A stretch of 64,000 nucleotides of DNA, taken from contig OX485803.1 of NCBI GenBank assembly GCA_950295325.1, positions 44,221,554 through 44,285,553 on the forward strand, read 5' to 3'. Shown one piece after another: positions 15,862 through 27,062 of the stretch (position 1 is the stretch's first letter; each line of letters begins with the position of its first letter). The notes under the pieces are model-generated. The model was not told the DNA's origin. It searched no databases and worked only from the letters and a program-made list of their open reading frames with translations. Position numbers and translations under genes: made by a program. The stretch comes from Polytrichum commune (taxonomy: Eukaryota; Streptophyta; Polytrichopsida; Polytrichales; Polytrichaceae).

Positions 15862-16055
15862 GTTTTTGGGTGTGATTAATCAAATTCCTAGTGTTTCCAA
15901 GTCCAACTGGTTACTTGTTGTGATTCTTTTGATTTCTCTTTGTCAATTGGAGGTACATTCCATAGATTCCTCTAAAACGATCGTTATGTTTCCTGAACTC
16001 TTGAACTTCAACCGGTTATTTCTCAAACTCCACCGGCTCATCTGTAACTAGTGGC
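15862..16055 (-). repeat. Dispersed repeat family F, minus-strand copy
   Basis: Read on the minus strand it repeats the ACCGGTTG-bearing segment at 2080-2285 and 48900-49130, including 'AAATAACCGGTTGAAGTTCA' and 'AAGTAACCAGTTGGACTTGG' (compare TGTAACCGGTTGGACTTG at 49060). Here it is not preceded by a family G copy. Confidence 0.6.
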
Positions 16056-17140
16056 TGGTCCTCCCCGTTCATTGAATGAGGGTTGTTAAAACCGCTCTCC
16101 ATCCACTCAAATGAACAACCATGCAATAATGTGAAACAACAACAACAACAACATCTCAAACTCATCAGATCATTTAGAGTAGAGGCACCCACAACCGATC
16201 ACTTATGAGATTCTACGCTAGATCGGGAGAAGTCTAAGGTAGTGAAAATTTCCACCATGTAGGAAGATAGAAATGAGGAGGACTACAAAATTTAACAGTA
16301 CATTGAAATTATTATGAATTTTTGAAGCCAAAAGTCGGCCCAAACATATTACCAATGTCCAGAGTTTGCCATACCCACTCATTCCTCCTCACTTTAACAC
16401 TCCAAACCAGGACATGTGTCATGGCATCACTAATTCCAACATGATCGAAATCTGGTCCCAACCTCATCGAGATTCCGATACCCTCTAAATTGCCAATGGG
16501 GTCTTCATCAGGAATACTCTACTCTACTCTACTCTACTCTCCTCTACTCCTTTTTCCTTTCTCCTTTCTCTTCTCTTTCTCACTTTCTAAAAGGGAGAGT
16601 TACGAGCTGCCACCTCCGCGACGATTGACCGTGATCGATGAGATCAATATGGACGTCCCGGCGCACTTTCTTTTCACAGGTGTAAGCAATCAGAGGGTGA
16701 TTTGTGTGTCCGGGGATGAATCTTGTGACATAATCCCTGACTGTTGCATCATTGCCCCTCGATTCATAATCACTCGGGGGCGACAAAGTACCCCCATCTC
16801 CTCACAGGTGCAGTGTGAAGGCCGCGTGACATCAGTGCACCTTAATTATAAACACCATTTAGTACTCTTCCTGCAACCTTACTGAATGCCCCTGGAAACT
16901 GGGCCCTAAAGCTCACCAGTATCTAGGAACGGCGTACATCTGTCACTCCATCGCCGTGACTTCATCTACACCGCTCCTAGATACCGGACAGAGGAGAAGT
17001 GATGGAGGGCCCCCCTCCTCTTGTACCGCCGAACCCTGGCCTGCGGGAAGTCAGCGGACGTCGGTGCTGATCAGTGATGGAGTTTAATTGAGGATGTACC
17101 CACTCCTGCCCTGGTATCTAGGATACTGGTAGATGTGGCA
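16056..17140. other. Spacer with a CTCTA microsatellite and a hairpin
   Basis: A short tandem run of CTCTA (about 16516-16542) lies in a pyrimidine-rich stretch. At 16919-16983 the arms TATCTAGGAACGGCGTA and TACACCGCTCCTAGATA form an imperfect 17 bp stem (15 of 17 pair) around a 31-base loop. No protein-coding gene could be supported; the 131-codon frame at 16490 is largely the pyrimidine tract. Confidence 0.45.
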
Positions 17141-20082
17141 CTTTCACAGGCGGTGGAATCTACGGCACGTGTAGATAGTGGGGGGAGTTGTGGTGATGGA
17201 GTTTGGGGGAAGTATGTTGTTGTACCCTTGCTGAGAGCAGACAGTCATGACAAGAATGTGATAGTCCAGAGTACCACACACCCAGTAAGTAAATCGGTCG
17301 ATGGAAATGGGTATTATAGTCATCACAGAGTTTGTCATAGAAGTTGGGGCGGTCGGTCTCACTTTTGTCATCATTTTGAAAAGAAAAAAATTAAAAAAAA
17401 TCATGCTCGCTGCAATTTGATCACATGTTGCAGCAGTTGCGAATCGGTCGATGAGCAACTCTCCACATGTTGGTTCACATAGGTTAACATTTGAATGAAC
17501 CAATGAGGAAAATGGTTTCCCTCTTTGCTTTCATTTAGCTGTTGTTCCTTTTTTTTTAAAAGAAATCCAACGAATTCACATTATTATTTGTTGAGAGGAA
17601 GAGTGAATGCTCCATTGCATTCACTAACTGCAATTAGAAATTTGCACTTGCGCCACAACAACAAGGTTTTGCACAAGTTGAAGTTGTTAGAGAGGCCATT
17701 GTTGTTGTAAATTAATCAATTTTTTTGGTATTTTTTGTTGGTTTTGTCGTGATTTAATTGGTGTTGAAAATGAAAGGTGATCAATTGTTACAGTTGATGT
17801 TGTCGTTGCCAAGCGATCGACACGCGATTGTCCACATGTCAATTCAAGTTGATCATCGATCACAAAGTGTCGTGGATGTTGCCTCCCCGCCGTTTACATG
17901 GTTACTGGAACCTGACAAGCAATAGGAGATTGGCTATTTCCCCACTTCTTACCATCTCCTTCGAAGAAACCCCCATCTCATATCAATGTGTTCCTCTACT
18001 ATCAAGAAGACTTCTCCCGTGCACTAGTGCAATCACAATTTGGCATTTCTCTAAAGCAAGTTTCTAATGTGAGTCTGGAGGCACATGTTGTTTGTTCATT
18101 CATGGCCACACATGTTGGCAAATCCATGAACCTCCACCTAAAAAATGTGCAGTTTTTTTTTGTTTTATTTTCTCTTTTCTCTACTCCTAGTGAGGGACTT
18201 TGGTGTCATCTGGAGAGTGCACATGAGTTGGCATCTTTTAAACATGATTTGGACCTGCCAAAACATTTTTGAGATGTGTTACTTTGGATCTGCTTTTGTG
18301 TTAGAAGCGTCTGAAGATTATAAATATATACTAAGATTTTTTTAAATATTTCCTTAGAAGTGGAAATAAATACCTAAGGACTGGAATATGGTGACTGGAA
18401 TATGGTAAATTTGCTTTTAATCAGTTCTAACAACAACCTTTGATAATGTAAGCCTTTTCTGATTCACACACAAGTGGTATTGATGGCTTCCTCTCAACAC
18501 CCGGCTTTTCAAACGTGTGGCTCCTTCTCGGTGAAATAACAAATCATCAATCTATAAGAAGCAGTACACATGAGTACTTTAGAAACAACTGTTCTACAGA
18601 AGAGAGTTGCCACCTGGATGGGGATCTGTAGCCCTAAAATATCAAAAGAGTCTACCAAGTGACTAGTATGCACTAAGTGAAGAATAAAAAAAAGTAAAAA
18701 AAAGTATGGTTACAAATTGACGGTTCAGTTGCTTAAGAAATAAAAAACAACCACACAGGGGGAGTCCTAACCAGGACTGCAAGCGGAGTTTGACTTACAA
18801 TGCCCAAAGTTTCAATTGAGCTGGAAGAAAATGTGACTCAGCATATTTCACACTTTCTGTAAAACGCACGCAATGTTGTTTCAGTCGAAAAGCTTTGACA
18901 TAAATGATAATGTCAGGTCTCACTACTGGCACTATCTTTCCAGCTATGACCTATTTTATCATGCAGAAAGAGGAATACTGAGCATAGTTGGAGTGAGGAG
19001 AGTTTGATTCAAAAACATTTAACCCCTCCGAAAGTCTGTCAGCAAGTGCAAAAAGGAACGCTTGGGTTGTGTGTGGGGGTAAATGCAGAGTACAATTGTT
19101 ATGAAGGCATACAAATGGCAGGCTGTAGTGGCTGTCCTAGCTGTAAACGGAGATACTCTGGCTCAAAAAAGGAAAACCAAAAAGTTGGACCCAAGCAACA
19201 AGGAGAGTGGTAGTATGATTGTCATTATGCTGTTTGTCACAGATGAATTGAACTGTAAAAAACTGACAAAAAAATCTGTAATCACTATGTTTACAGGACT
19301 TGTGTTAGTTGGTATATAGAGATCCTTCCCACAAAAAAAGATTCCAGTACCTGTTTGGGACTAGATGGAGCAAAACATGTAATCATGAAATCACAATGTA
19401 CCGATAACTTAAGGAAACCCAGCACCTTGTAAAGAATCAATCACTCCTTTGCAGAACTTTAGTACTTGGATAAAGCATTTCTTAAAGGGAATTTTTGACA
19501 TGGTAGAACTCGAGGGGAAAAGATAATTTGCACCAGACTCCAGCAACCACGTCACAATAGAATAAATAAAAGTATATTCAGAAGACATCCAAACATGGCC
19601 TTTAAGATTCAACTGTGTCCAACAAAACAAAGCACTCCGATCCCAAACCTGGCCAACATATTTGTCGCAGAGAGTGAGCTAATCCATCTTAATTCGGATT
19701 GAAGAGTTGAACCATTGAGCCACCATTCTACCAAACCACCTCTATCATAACATGGTTGAAACAGCAATCAAAATACAGCTCTGTGTGCATCATTACCTCA
19801 TCTGGTAAGGTAGTGCAGACCAGATTTTAGTATATTTTATCTAAACTATGCAAATGAGCCTTCTGACAAGACCAGACATATCACATGAACCCTGTGATAC
19901 ACTTTCAGATGAGGACCTTCTCATATTATTCAATTCTAACACAGGCATAAAAGATACATAGGTATGTCTCTGTTACAAAGAAATAGCCCCCAAATGCATC
20001 CAATTTTTCAGATTTCCTATCTTTGTAGCCAAGTGTCTAGCAACCACCATGAGAACTCATAGTACACACTGTCAATACCTTT
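17141..20082. other. Spacer, mostly decayed repeats
   Basis: Both strands have medium open frames at 17135-17503, none with a recognisable motif. Bases 18280-18480 resemble the repeat at 14540-15480. Frames at 19004-19319 and 19409-19630 show no family features. Confidence 0.35.
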
Positions 20083-21190
20083 ACAATTATCTCACCCATT
20101 CTAAACCTGAACATGGAGGGAGCAAATCTGCCAACTGCTTTCACTGGCTTCTACAAAGTATTCTTGCAATTTAGTTTGCAGCAAATTCAATGGCAATGTA
20201 TCCGAGGTGCACAGATTGACAGCCTCTTCCATGGGGCAGAGAAATTTAGAAAAATGAAAGGCTACTTTGCCTTTAAAAATTAAGCTGCTCAAGAACTGAC
20301 AATACATACTTTCAATACCTTTACATTTTATCTCAACCATTCTAGAATAGAACATGTAGGGCACAAATCTGCCAACTGCTTTCACTAATTTCTACAGAGT
20401 GTTCTTGCAATTTATCTTGCACAGGAGCTGCAAATTCAGGGACAATAAACCCGAGGCCCACCGATAGATAGCCTCTTCCACGGGGCAGAGAAATTCAGAA
20501 TAAAGGAAGGCTACTATGCCTTCAAAATCAGGCTGCTCTGTGTAAGGATGTGCTTCCCCGAGTGATGGGTCAATCTTTTCGTCCAGAAGTATATGATGAC
20601 CAGAGCATGGAGGGAACAAATCCGCCAACTGCTTTCACCAAGTCTTTTTGAGATTCATCAGCAAAGTCAATGGTAAGATACCTAAGGTAGACTGGTGTTT
20701 ATCCAAAATCCCTGACCCAAAATGTGGACGCCTATGTTTCAATGGTGTGTGCTTAGGTGTGGATCTAAGAACAGACACCAAAAAGGCATCATGTGTTTGA
20801 AAGAATTTGGACTACATGCTCAAGATATAAGGTTATCCATTCTAGGCTGAATAGTTGCCATGATTGAGGGGGACCTGTGTTACCACTTAATGAGCACAAC
20901 AATCTTCACTTTAATGATGAATAAGATATATCATATGAGCTCCGAAAATAATAAGGAAAAGGGCTACAGGCACGATTTGGATTTGCTAATCATCACTTCA
21001 CAATAATTGCAATGTATTTCACATCCTACGAGAAGTGGGTGCAGAGAGAAGTGTCAAGTTAAGGATCACTCAGATTACCACCACGCAAATCAACAGCCTC
21101 CCACATGAGGCAGAGAAATTCAGAAAAATAGACAACTACTCTACTTTGCCTTCGAAAATCCATGCTGATCATCCTCACATATCTTCATCT
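20083..21190 (-). repeat. Degenerate tandem array with units of about 245 bp, including a copy of a gene end
   Basis: Units starting near 20083 and 20328 share 'CAAATCTGCCAACTGCTTTC', 'TTCTTGCAATTTA', 'AGCCTCTTCCA(T/C)GGGGCAG' and 'GGCTACT(T/A)TGCCTT'; a third begins near 20598 and a fragment with 'GGCAGAGAAATTCAGAAAA' lies at 21090-21160. Bases 20578-20602 nearly repeat 21818-21842, the last codons of the tail-anchored protein gene to the right (reading VIIYFWTKR on minus versus VIIYFWTRR). The array therefore looks like decayed duplications of that gene's 3' end and flank. A family E repeat (20738-21060) interrupts it. Confidence 0.6.
20738..21060 (+). repeat. Dispersed repeat family E, near full-length copy
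   Basis: Opens with 'TTAGGTGTGGATCTAAGAAC' and 'GACACCAAAAAGGCATCATG', continues with 'CATATGAGCTCCGAAAAT', 'GGGCTACAGGCACGATTTGG' and ends near 'CACATCCTACGAGAAGTGGG'. Copies with the same order lie at 21465-21760 and 50350-50662; partial ones at 47160-47390 and 55715-55860 on plus, and at 9217, 23545 and 49325 on minus. No coding frame or terminal inverted repeat was identified, so the class (SINE-like, MITE or solo-LTR fragment) is open. Confidence 0.7.
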
Positions 21191-21464
21191 TATGTCTGTG
21201 TAAGGATGGACTAGGTAACCCCCAAGGCCGGGAGTCTTGAGGCTGTTCCCAGAGATAACCGTTTGGAAACCATCTCCTTTAAGCCCTCCGATCATGTAGA
21301 TCTATGGCCTAGAATGATGGGGGGAGAACGAGGGTTTTGGTGCTCTAGGGAAGTCACCTCTTCCCTGATCGTATAACATCATCTCATGTGCCAAATAATT
21401 AAGGTAGTTGTGTCCAAATCCAGCATAGCAATACTCCGGACACCTATATGTAAGTAGTTTGTAG

Positions 21465-21760
21465 TTAGGTGAGGATCTAAGAACACAACCAAAAAGGCAT
21501 CATGTGTTTTGGAAGAAATTGGACTACGTGTTCCACATATTCTAACCATTCTAGGCTTAATATTCAACATCAGAATTGGGAGGGACCTGTATGCCCGCTT
21601 AATGAGAGCGAGGATCTTCACTTTGATAATGTACAAGATATTCATATGAGCTCCGGAAATTAAGAGGAAAATGGCTACGGGCATCACCAATTGGATTTGG
21701 TAAGTAATGATCTCGCAGTAATTGTGATGTCTTTCACATCCTACGAAAAGTGGGTGCTGA
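21465..21760 (+). repeat. Dispersed repeat family E, second near full-length copy
   Basis: It repeats 20738-21060 in the same orientation about 730 bases away ('AAAAAGGCATCATGTGTTTT', 'CATATGAGCTCCGGAAATTA', 'ATGGCTACGGGCA', 'TTTCACATCCTACGAAAAGT'). It ends about 45 bases from the stop codon of the minus-strand gene at 21806, so it probably lies in that gene's 3' UTR or just beyond. Confidence 0.7.
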
Positions 21761-21805
21761 GTGAAAAGTATCCAAATAACGGCCCTTACTTACGTGATAC
21801 CTAGC

Positions 21806-22252
21806 TCAAGCTCGTCTCGTCCAAAAGTATATGATGACCAAGGCAACGATGCATGCATTGACGAGTACAATGGGGCAGATATAATTCGAGTAGCATTTCA
21901 CCTCCGCCTTCACCCACTCCCAGTACTCTTCCCAAGACAGAATCCTTTCGCCATCCTCATCTCGCATGATGCCATGCTCCTCATCCCATTCCTTCTCCAC
22001 CAATGCTCGCTCTACGGATGGCGTAAAGTGCACATGTTTCGGACGGGCCGGCGGCATGTTATGTGATGGTGCTGATACTGATGCTGTGGTAACCACATCA
22101 TCATCCACGTCATCATCCTCTTTGTCTTCTTTCTTTTCTTCAACCCGCTCACCACTTTCTAGGTCATCGTCTTCTTCCTCTGGAGGTGGAAGCAAAGGTT
22201 TCTGGATATCATCGCTCTTCTTCTCAAACGGAGAGTCTTCCTTAAACGGCAT
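21806..22252 (-). CDS. Small acidic protein with one C-terminal membrane anchor, function unknown
   Basis: A single open frame of 148 residues with three parts. Residues 23-53 are almost entirely Glu/Asp with some Lys. Residues 70-120 form a more ordered, Trp-rich block (HVHFTPSVERALVEKEWDEE, then SWEEYWEWVKAEV). Residues about 124-144 are a hydrophobic helix followed only by WTRRA-type tail residues, the layout of a tail-anchored protein with a cytosolic N-terminus. I do not recognise the family. Biased but structured coding content, a clean ATG, and a decayed copy of its 3' end at 20578-20602 support a real gene. No intron was evident. The start ATG lies after an in-frame open stretch with no better candidate. 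Confidence 0.75.
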   Translation of the reverse strand: MPFKEDSPFEKKSDDIQKPLLPPPEEEDDDLESGERVEEKKEDKEDDDVDDDVVTTASVSAPSHNMPPARPKHVHFTPSVERALVEKEWDEEHGIMRDEDGERILSWEEYWEWVKAEVKCYSNYICPIVLVNACIVALVIIYFWTRRA

Positions 22253-23240
22253 TTCGAATTGACAAGAGTTTCACTAAAACCTAGATGATTTTGGATTATG
22301 TCTGTGCCTAAGGAATCCTCACTGGGTTTTCACCTTCGCTACGAAGCTTCAAACTCAGAGCTCAAAAGATGGACAGAAATACAACATCCATTGCATTCCG
22401 GCTCCACACAACAATTACGTGTGAGTGCAATTCGGCGAACCAGAAAGCTTCAATTTATTTTGAGTCATAGAATCCAAACCCTTTTGTCTCCTCTTGAGCT
22501 TTGAGCATCCACAGCATCTCCTCTCCTCTCCACTTGCTCAACTTTGAGCTTAACCCGACCACTCAACCTTTCTTCTCTTCCATCCTCAATCCAAAAGGTT
22601 TCAATTACAACAACGACAAAAGGAAACCATCGTCCTCCGAGCACCGATGAATTACAAAAGAACCAAGGGTTTCACATCCCCAAGTTTTCTCCCACTTGTA
22701 CAAAATATATTCACCTGTACGTCGCTGCCTCCACACTGAACTCCTCACCAAACAAATGCCTCCCAAATTCCGTCCCCGAGCTAATAAAGTACCCGAATTT
22801 ATTATTATTAAATAGGCAACTAGATGGCCAGCTCCTCAGTGCGCTCGCTTCAATTCACCTCCATTGCCTGGCGCTTCACATGCTCCCCACCGCCACAAAT
22901 TGCAGCCCCTCGTGTACCGCAACCCGTGAACAAAGTGGCCAAATGACGGTTGCAGAGGCAAGAAAAGTCCTCCGAATGAAATTGTGGCGATGTGTAAGGC
23001 CGGTGGAGTGCATGGTCAGCTGAATTTCTGGATCGAATGCGGACGCGGCAGGTTGCGGTTGAATCCAACAAGGGGAAATCCAAGGGCGAGAGAGAGAGAG
23101 AGATTTGGCTGTGGTGGCTGCTGCTGCGAAGGTGGCAACGATGCTCGCAGCCACGGCATTGGGCCTCCGGAGTCTTTCTCATCCTCTTCCGCGGATGGGA
23201 TGGATGAGTGAATAATTTATCATCCACCACCTACCATTTC
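22253..23240. promoter_or_regulatory. Probable promoter / leader of the minus-strand gene
   Basis: Relatively GC-rich DNA compared with the flanks, with a GA dinucleotide run at 23088-23103. Overlapping open frames on both strands (22544-23023 plus, 22850-23230 minus) lack motifs. Its position upstream of the gene ending at 21806 suggests regulatory DNA, but no defined element can be named. Confidence 0.35.
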
Positions 23241-24740
23241 CTTCCCTCTTCTTCTCTCCTTGATTTGCACCAAAGAGCAAGCAACTATGAATTGGCTAGA
23301 AACCAATAAGGGGGTCATGTTGTTATGTTGGATGGATGAGAGGTAGGGTTACATGAGATAATTCCCTCTTGCTCCCCTGCTTCTGTGGATGTATGAGGAA
23401 TATTTCATCTCCCACATTTCATCCCCTTTTCCTTCTCTTCTTGACTTGCTCCTAAAAGTTCGTTTACACTAGGGTGGTTGTGGTAGTGGTTGTAATTTAC
23501 TTCATTATAAAAGTGAAGATTTTCTTTCTTAGTTGATGATTAATATATAGATCCTCCCAATTACGTTGACTATCGAACCCATAATGGTTAACAAATATTG
23601 AGCACATAGTCCAATCAATTGTGGATACATGTTTTGTTTACTAACCATTATTGAATCCACACCTAACTACACACCACTCAAATATAGATGTCTGACTAAA
23701 ATAAATAACCTAATTAAGCTTGCTTACCTTGATGCATACATCATAGCAATTGCGAATCCCGCAAATTGTCATTATAAGTAGCCTTTGTAGTTGTAGTTGG
23801 AGAAATCCTTGGTGACCACATAATCCAATTTCTTTCTTATGACCTTCCAAGACTAGGCCAATATCCTATTGAGACTTGCTTTGAGGAGGGCTTGCATAAT
23901 AACTTTGACCAATCTTGCAACTATAAAAGTAATATCATGATTATAAACCCTCAAAAAACATGTATATATGTACTTGACACTTCTCTGTACTTAACAACAC
24001 TGAACAATTGTGGGCCATGAAATATAAAGTTGGGTTGGCAGGAGCTCAGACTGAATTTGAGTCTACCTTTGAAGTGTTGTTCATCCCAGCGTTATATTCT
24101 CAAGGCCCACAAAACAAAAGCATCTTGCTTAGTAGTTTTATGTACTTAATTTACCTTCCTCAACTTCTTTTTTTCAATCATGTCAAACTTACGATGTAAG
24201 CAAGAAGGTCCACTTTTAAGTTGTCAATGTTTGTTAAAAAAAAAACACAAAAAAAACAAGAAATACAGAATGAAAGAAAGAAAGAAATCTAAAGTACATG
24301 GGTAGATTTTTTAATAATGATAAAAAATATACGTAATAGTATCCCCATTAATATTAAGGATGAACGGCCTCATCAACTTGCTTTACTCATGTGAAATATC
24401 CTTGATAATATTATGGATTTAACCTTTTAGTGCAAGCTAATATTAGGAATGAAGTAAAAAAAAACTTTTACTTTACTTTATAGGCAACCTTTTGATTTTC
24501 TAAATCTCATCAACAAGTTACTCACAAATATATAGGGAGACACACATGTTGGGTAGCATAAAGTTCTTATATCAATTTGTTTATAGGGTGGTCATGAGGC
24601 GTGACTATTCGAAGGGCATCTATACATACTAAAGTTGTTTCTGAACATTCTGATGGTCCCAACACCGATCCACAATGACTATCATTTTATTTGACCACAT
24701 GCCATAATCATCACCATCATTTTTTTAATTCCATGTTTTG
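23241..24740. other. Spacer with a minus-strand family E fragment
   Basis: Bases 23545-23695 on the minus strand match the start of the family E repeat ('ATATTTGAGTGGTGTGTAGT', 'TTAGGTGTGGATTCAATAAT', 'GGACTATGTGCTCAATATTT'). The rest is AT-rich with poly(A)-like runs at 24235-24260. No gene seen. Confidence 0.45.
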
Positions 24741-24758
24741 AAATCACAATTAAGAAAC

Positions 24759-25778
24759 ATGCCTCAACTACCGGGTGACACATTTGTGTCACAAATTGCA
24801 AGCAATAGCATCCCAACAACCGATATGCACCAAACAGTCCCATCCGAAGGAGTTTCATATACCCAACAACTTACAAACGCTCATGATTCGCACGTCCACA
24901 ACAACAATGTAGTAGTCCAAGTTGGTGATCATCATCTCGTTGCGAATCCGCCGCCGCTAGTTGTTGCTCCTCACCGCGATTACAACACAAACAATTAGAG
25001 CGTTCACGAGATGCTTGTGTTGCAAGCCGCAAAGCTGGAGTTCGAGAGCAGCTTGAAAGCTCGAAACCATCGTCACCAGTGTCATAAGATTCGGGAGAAA
25101 GACGTCAAAATCTCATCAAAGGAGCGGTGGACGTGGATTGAGAACGCGTGCTGGAACGCCGGCGTTTTCCGGAGCCAAAAGCAGTGCCACGACAAGTGGG
25201 AGGGTGTCACTACCCAGTTCCGGAAGGTGGCGAGATTTAACGAGAAGATCAAGATCTTGAACAACAACAAGAACTCGGATTCATCGAACGTCGCGGAGGA
25301 TTATTGGAGCATGTCGCAGCTTGCTCGCAAGCAAAACAAGCTCCTTGCAGATTTCTCGAGAGAGGTGTTCAACGCGTTGCACAAAAACCATTTTGGAGGT
25401 GGTGGAGGAAGTGATCCGGCGTCGGATGATTCAACTTTGCGATTGAATTTCACGAGTAATCACCATGTCGATGGTGAAGATGACGCAGCCCGTGGTAGTA
25501 GTGCCCGTCCTCCCAACAAAAATAGGAAGTTGAAAACTAGAGACGAAGAAGGTCTCGAGGGTATCGCGGCTGCAATTGTAAGCGCCGTGGAAAGGGCGGA
25601 CGAGCGTCATAAAGAGCTCATGGAGTTTGAGCGAGCGAAGTTTGAGTTTGAGAAGGAGAAGCTCCATGGATTTGCGAACTTGGGGAATGGAGTCATGAAG
25701 GTGTTGATAAGCATCAACGAGGCGATCAGAGAGCGATTGCATAGCGATTGCGCAACGACCCACCATGGAAAGTCGTGA
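24759..25778 (+). pseudogene. Trihelix (GT-factor) DNA-binding protein with an in-frame TAG at codon 80
   Basis: One uninterrupted frame of 340 codons except for TAG at 24996-24998. Text before it is coding-like (Gln/Asn/His-rich, then PPPLVVAP); text after it is a trihelix domain: SVHEMLVLQAAKLE (helix 1), SSKERWTWIENACWNAGVFR (helix 2) and SQKQCHDKWEGVTTQFRKVA (helix 3), then a Trp-containing helix (DYWSMS), a basic NKNRKLK patch and a Glu/Lys-rich coiled coil (about 270-310). Trihelix proteins start helix 1 with a conserved Trp followed by Ser/Thr-x-x-Glu; here TAG occupies exactly that Trp position, one base from TGG. Either a recent nonsense mutation or base error, or a hidden intron ending at the TAG (TTAG|AGC). 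Initiation at the internal ATG (25011) would give a domain lacking its first turn. Confidence 0.75.
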
Positions 25779-25936
25779 GAACATTAGCTAGTCTGCTAAA
25801 GGTTTCGGTTGTCCTTTGAAGTGTCGTCAATCTCACGTGAAAGGAGTGTTCGTGTTTTTAAGCATGTCTACGAGAAAATGAAATCGGATCCAAAAACTTC
25901 TACATTTGTTTGTGGGTGACCACGGTGTGCAAATAA

Positions 25937-27059
25937 GGGCCGGTTTACACTATGGACCATGAAGTCGGACCATGGAAGATGGCCTTTGTTCAAGTTTATG
26001 ATCCGACTTCCATGGTCCGACTTCATTAAAAATTAGTTTTGAGAGCCTTGGGCCCCTCACTAGGTGTAAAGCGAATGTGGACCAAGAAGAATGACCATGC
26101 ACCAAAAAGTGAAGGTGCTAATTTTTTTAAGTGAAGGTGCTCAAAAAGGGCAATTTTGAAAAAAAATTAAGTTTGATCATTCCTTGTCTTCTCTTGGGCT
26201 TCACTTGTCTTCACTTCTTGTTAAATGTGTTGAAGATGTGGTTTGCAAATCTTCTCACAAAAATTTTTACAAAAAAAATGGAGCAATTTAATTTGTACAT
26301 GTTCAATGTAATTTACATGTGACATGTACCTTGTGTTGTCACTACACTAAATAGGATATTTAGTGTTTGATTATATTTAATGTTGTTACCACCCTACCTT
26401 GCTCAACACTAATTTTCAATTCTTTGATAATTAGTGTTAGAAGATTTCCCATTGCACTTCTTTTGACTACCCTGATCTACAGTCACTAAACCACTACAGA
26501 TTTTTCTTTTTCTTTTTTCAACTTCATTTTTAAAATTTTTGGGGTATGTAATATACCGTTGGAAAGGTATTTTCAAGACCTTCCCAACGGTATATTACAA
26601 GCCCCAAAATTCCAAACATTGCATTTGGTAGACCAAAAAAACAAATCTGCACTTGAATTCTTGAGTTCTAGATGTCCCACGTTGTTTGGTGAAACACGTG
26701 TGAGCCGGTTTAAGGGGTAGGGAAATGTAATGCTGGTATGTCTCATGGGCTATGGTATAATTAAGGCACTTAAAAGGTAGATTCATTAAGGATTTATTGA
26801 AATGGTGTTTCTTTGACATGGGCCTTTGCCTTTTCCTACCTTACCACCTCTCTTGCCTCTCTCACCGCAAAACCCGTTGGACCATGTCAGTGCATTTATT
26901 AGGCCTTAAAAATTATATTTTGGGGACGTCGACCTCCATGGTCCCTCTGCCATTTTTTCCTTAGTGTAAACCGAAGTTGTCCCGGGAGAACTTCAACAGC
27001 CAATCAGCTGCCTTGCAGAGCTTTGGTCCAACTTCATGGTCCATAGTGTAAACCGGCCC
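25937..27059. mobile_element. PIF/Harbinger-like (Tourist-type) non-autonomous element, 1,123 bp
   Basis: Left end GGGCCGGTTTACACTATGGA (continuing to 25972) is repeated in reverse complement at 27024-27059; about 35 of 36 bases agree, with one difference at position 30. TAA flanks both sides (25934-25936 and 27060-27062), the target duplication expected of PIF/Harbinger elements. The interior has no transposase frame, but contains a sub-terminal palindrome (GAAGTCGGACCATGG and its complement near 26010-26025), a fragment of the family G repeat (26341-26445) and a strong hairpin at 26541-26605. The near-identical ends argue for recent insertion. Confidence 0.85.
26541..26605. repeat. 28 bp perfect-like hairpin inside the Harbinger-like element
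   Basis: Arms 26541-26568 and 26578-26605 pair at about 25 of 28 positions around a 9-base loop; the core stem includes GTAATATACCGTTGG. The flanking AATTTTT/AAAATT can extend the stem. It could be a small nested MITE or a small-RNA precursor; nothing in the sequence proves transcription. Confidence 0.65.
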
Positions 27060-27062
27060 TAA

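Noticed and set aside
17135-17503. Frames of 115 (+) and 119 (-) codons
   Set aside because: Mutual shadows without motifs; the minus frame's hydrophobic start comes from a poly-A/T tract.
20738-21060. tRNA-derived SINE interpretation of family E
   Set aside because: A GGCTACGGGCACGATTTGG stretch vaguely recalls an internal promoter box, but no proper A and B box pair at the right spacing could be found.
22544-23230. Overlapping 159-codon (+) and 126-codon (-) frames
   Set aside because: Both cover the same GC-richer stretch, lack motifs and sit where a promoter of the minus-strand gene is expected.
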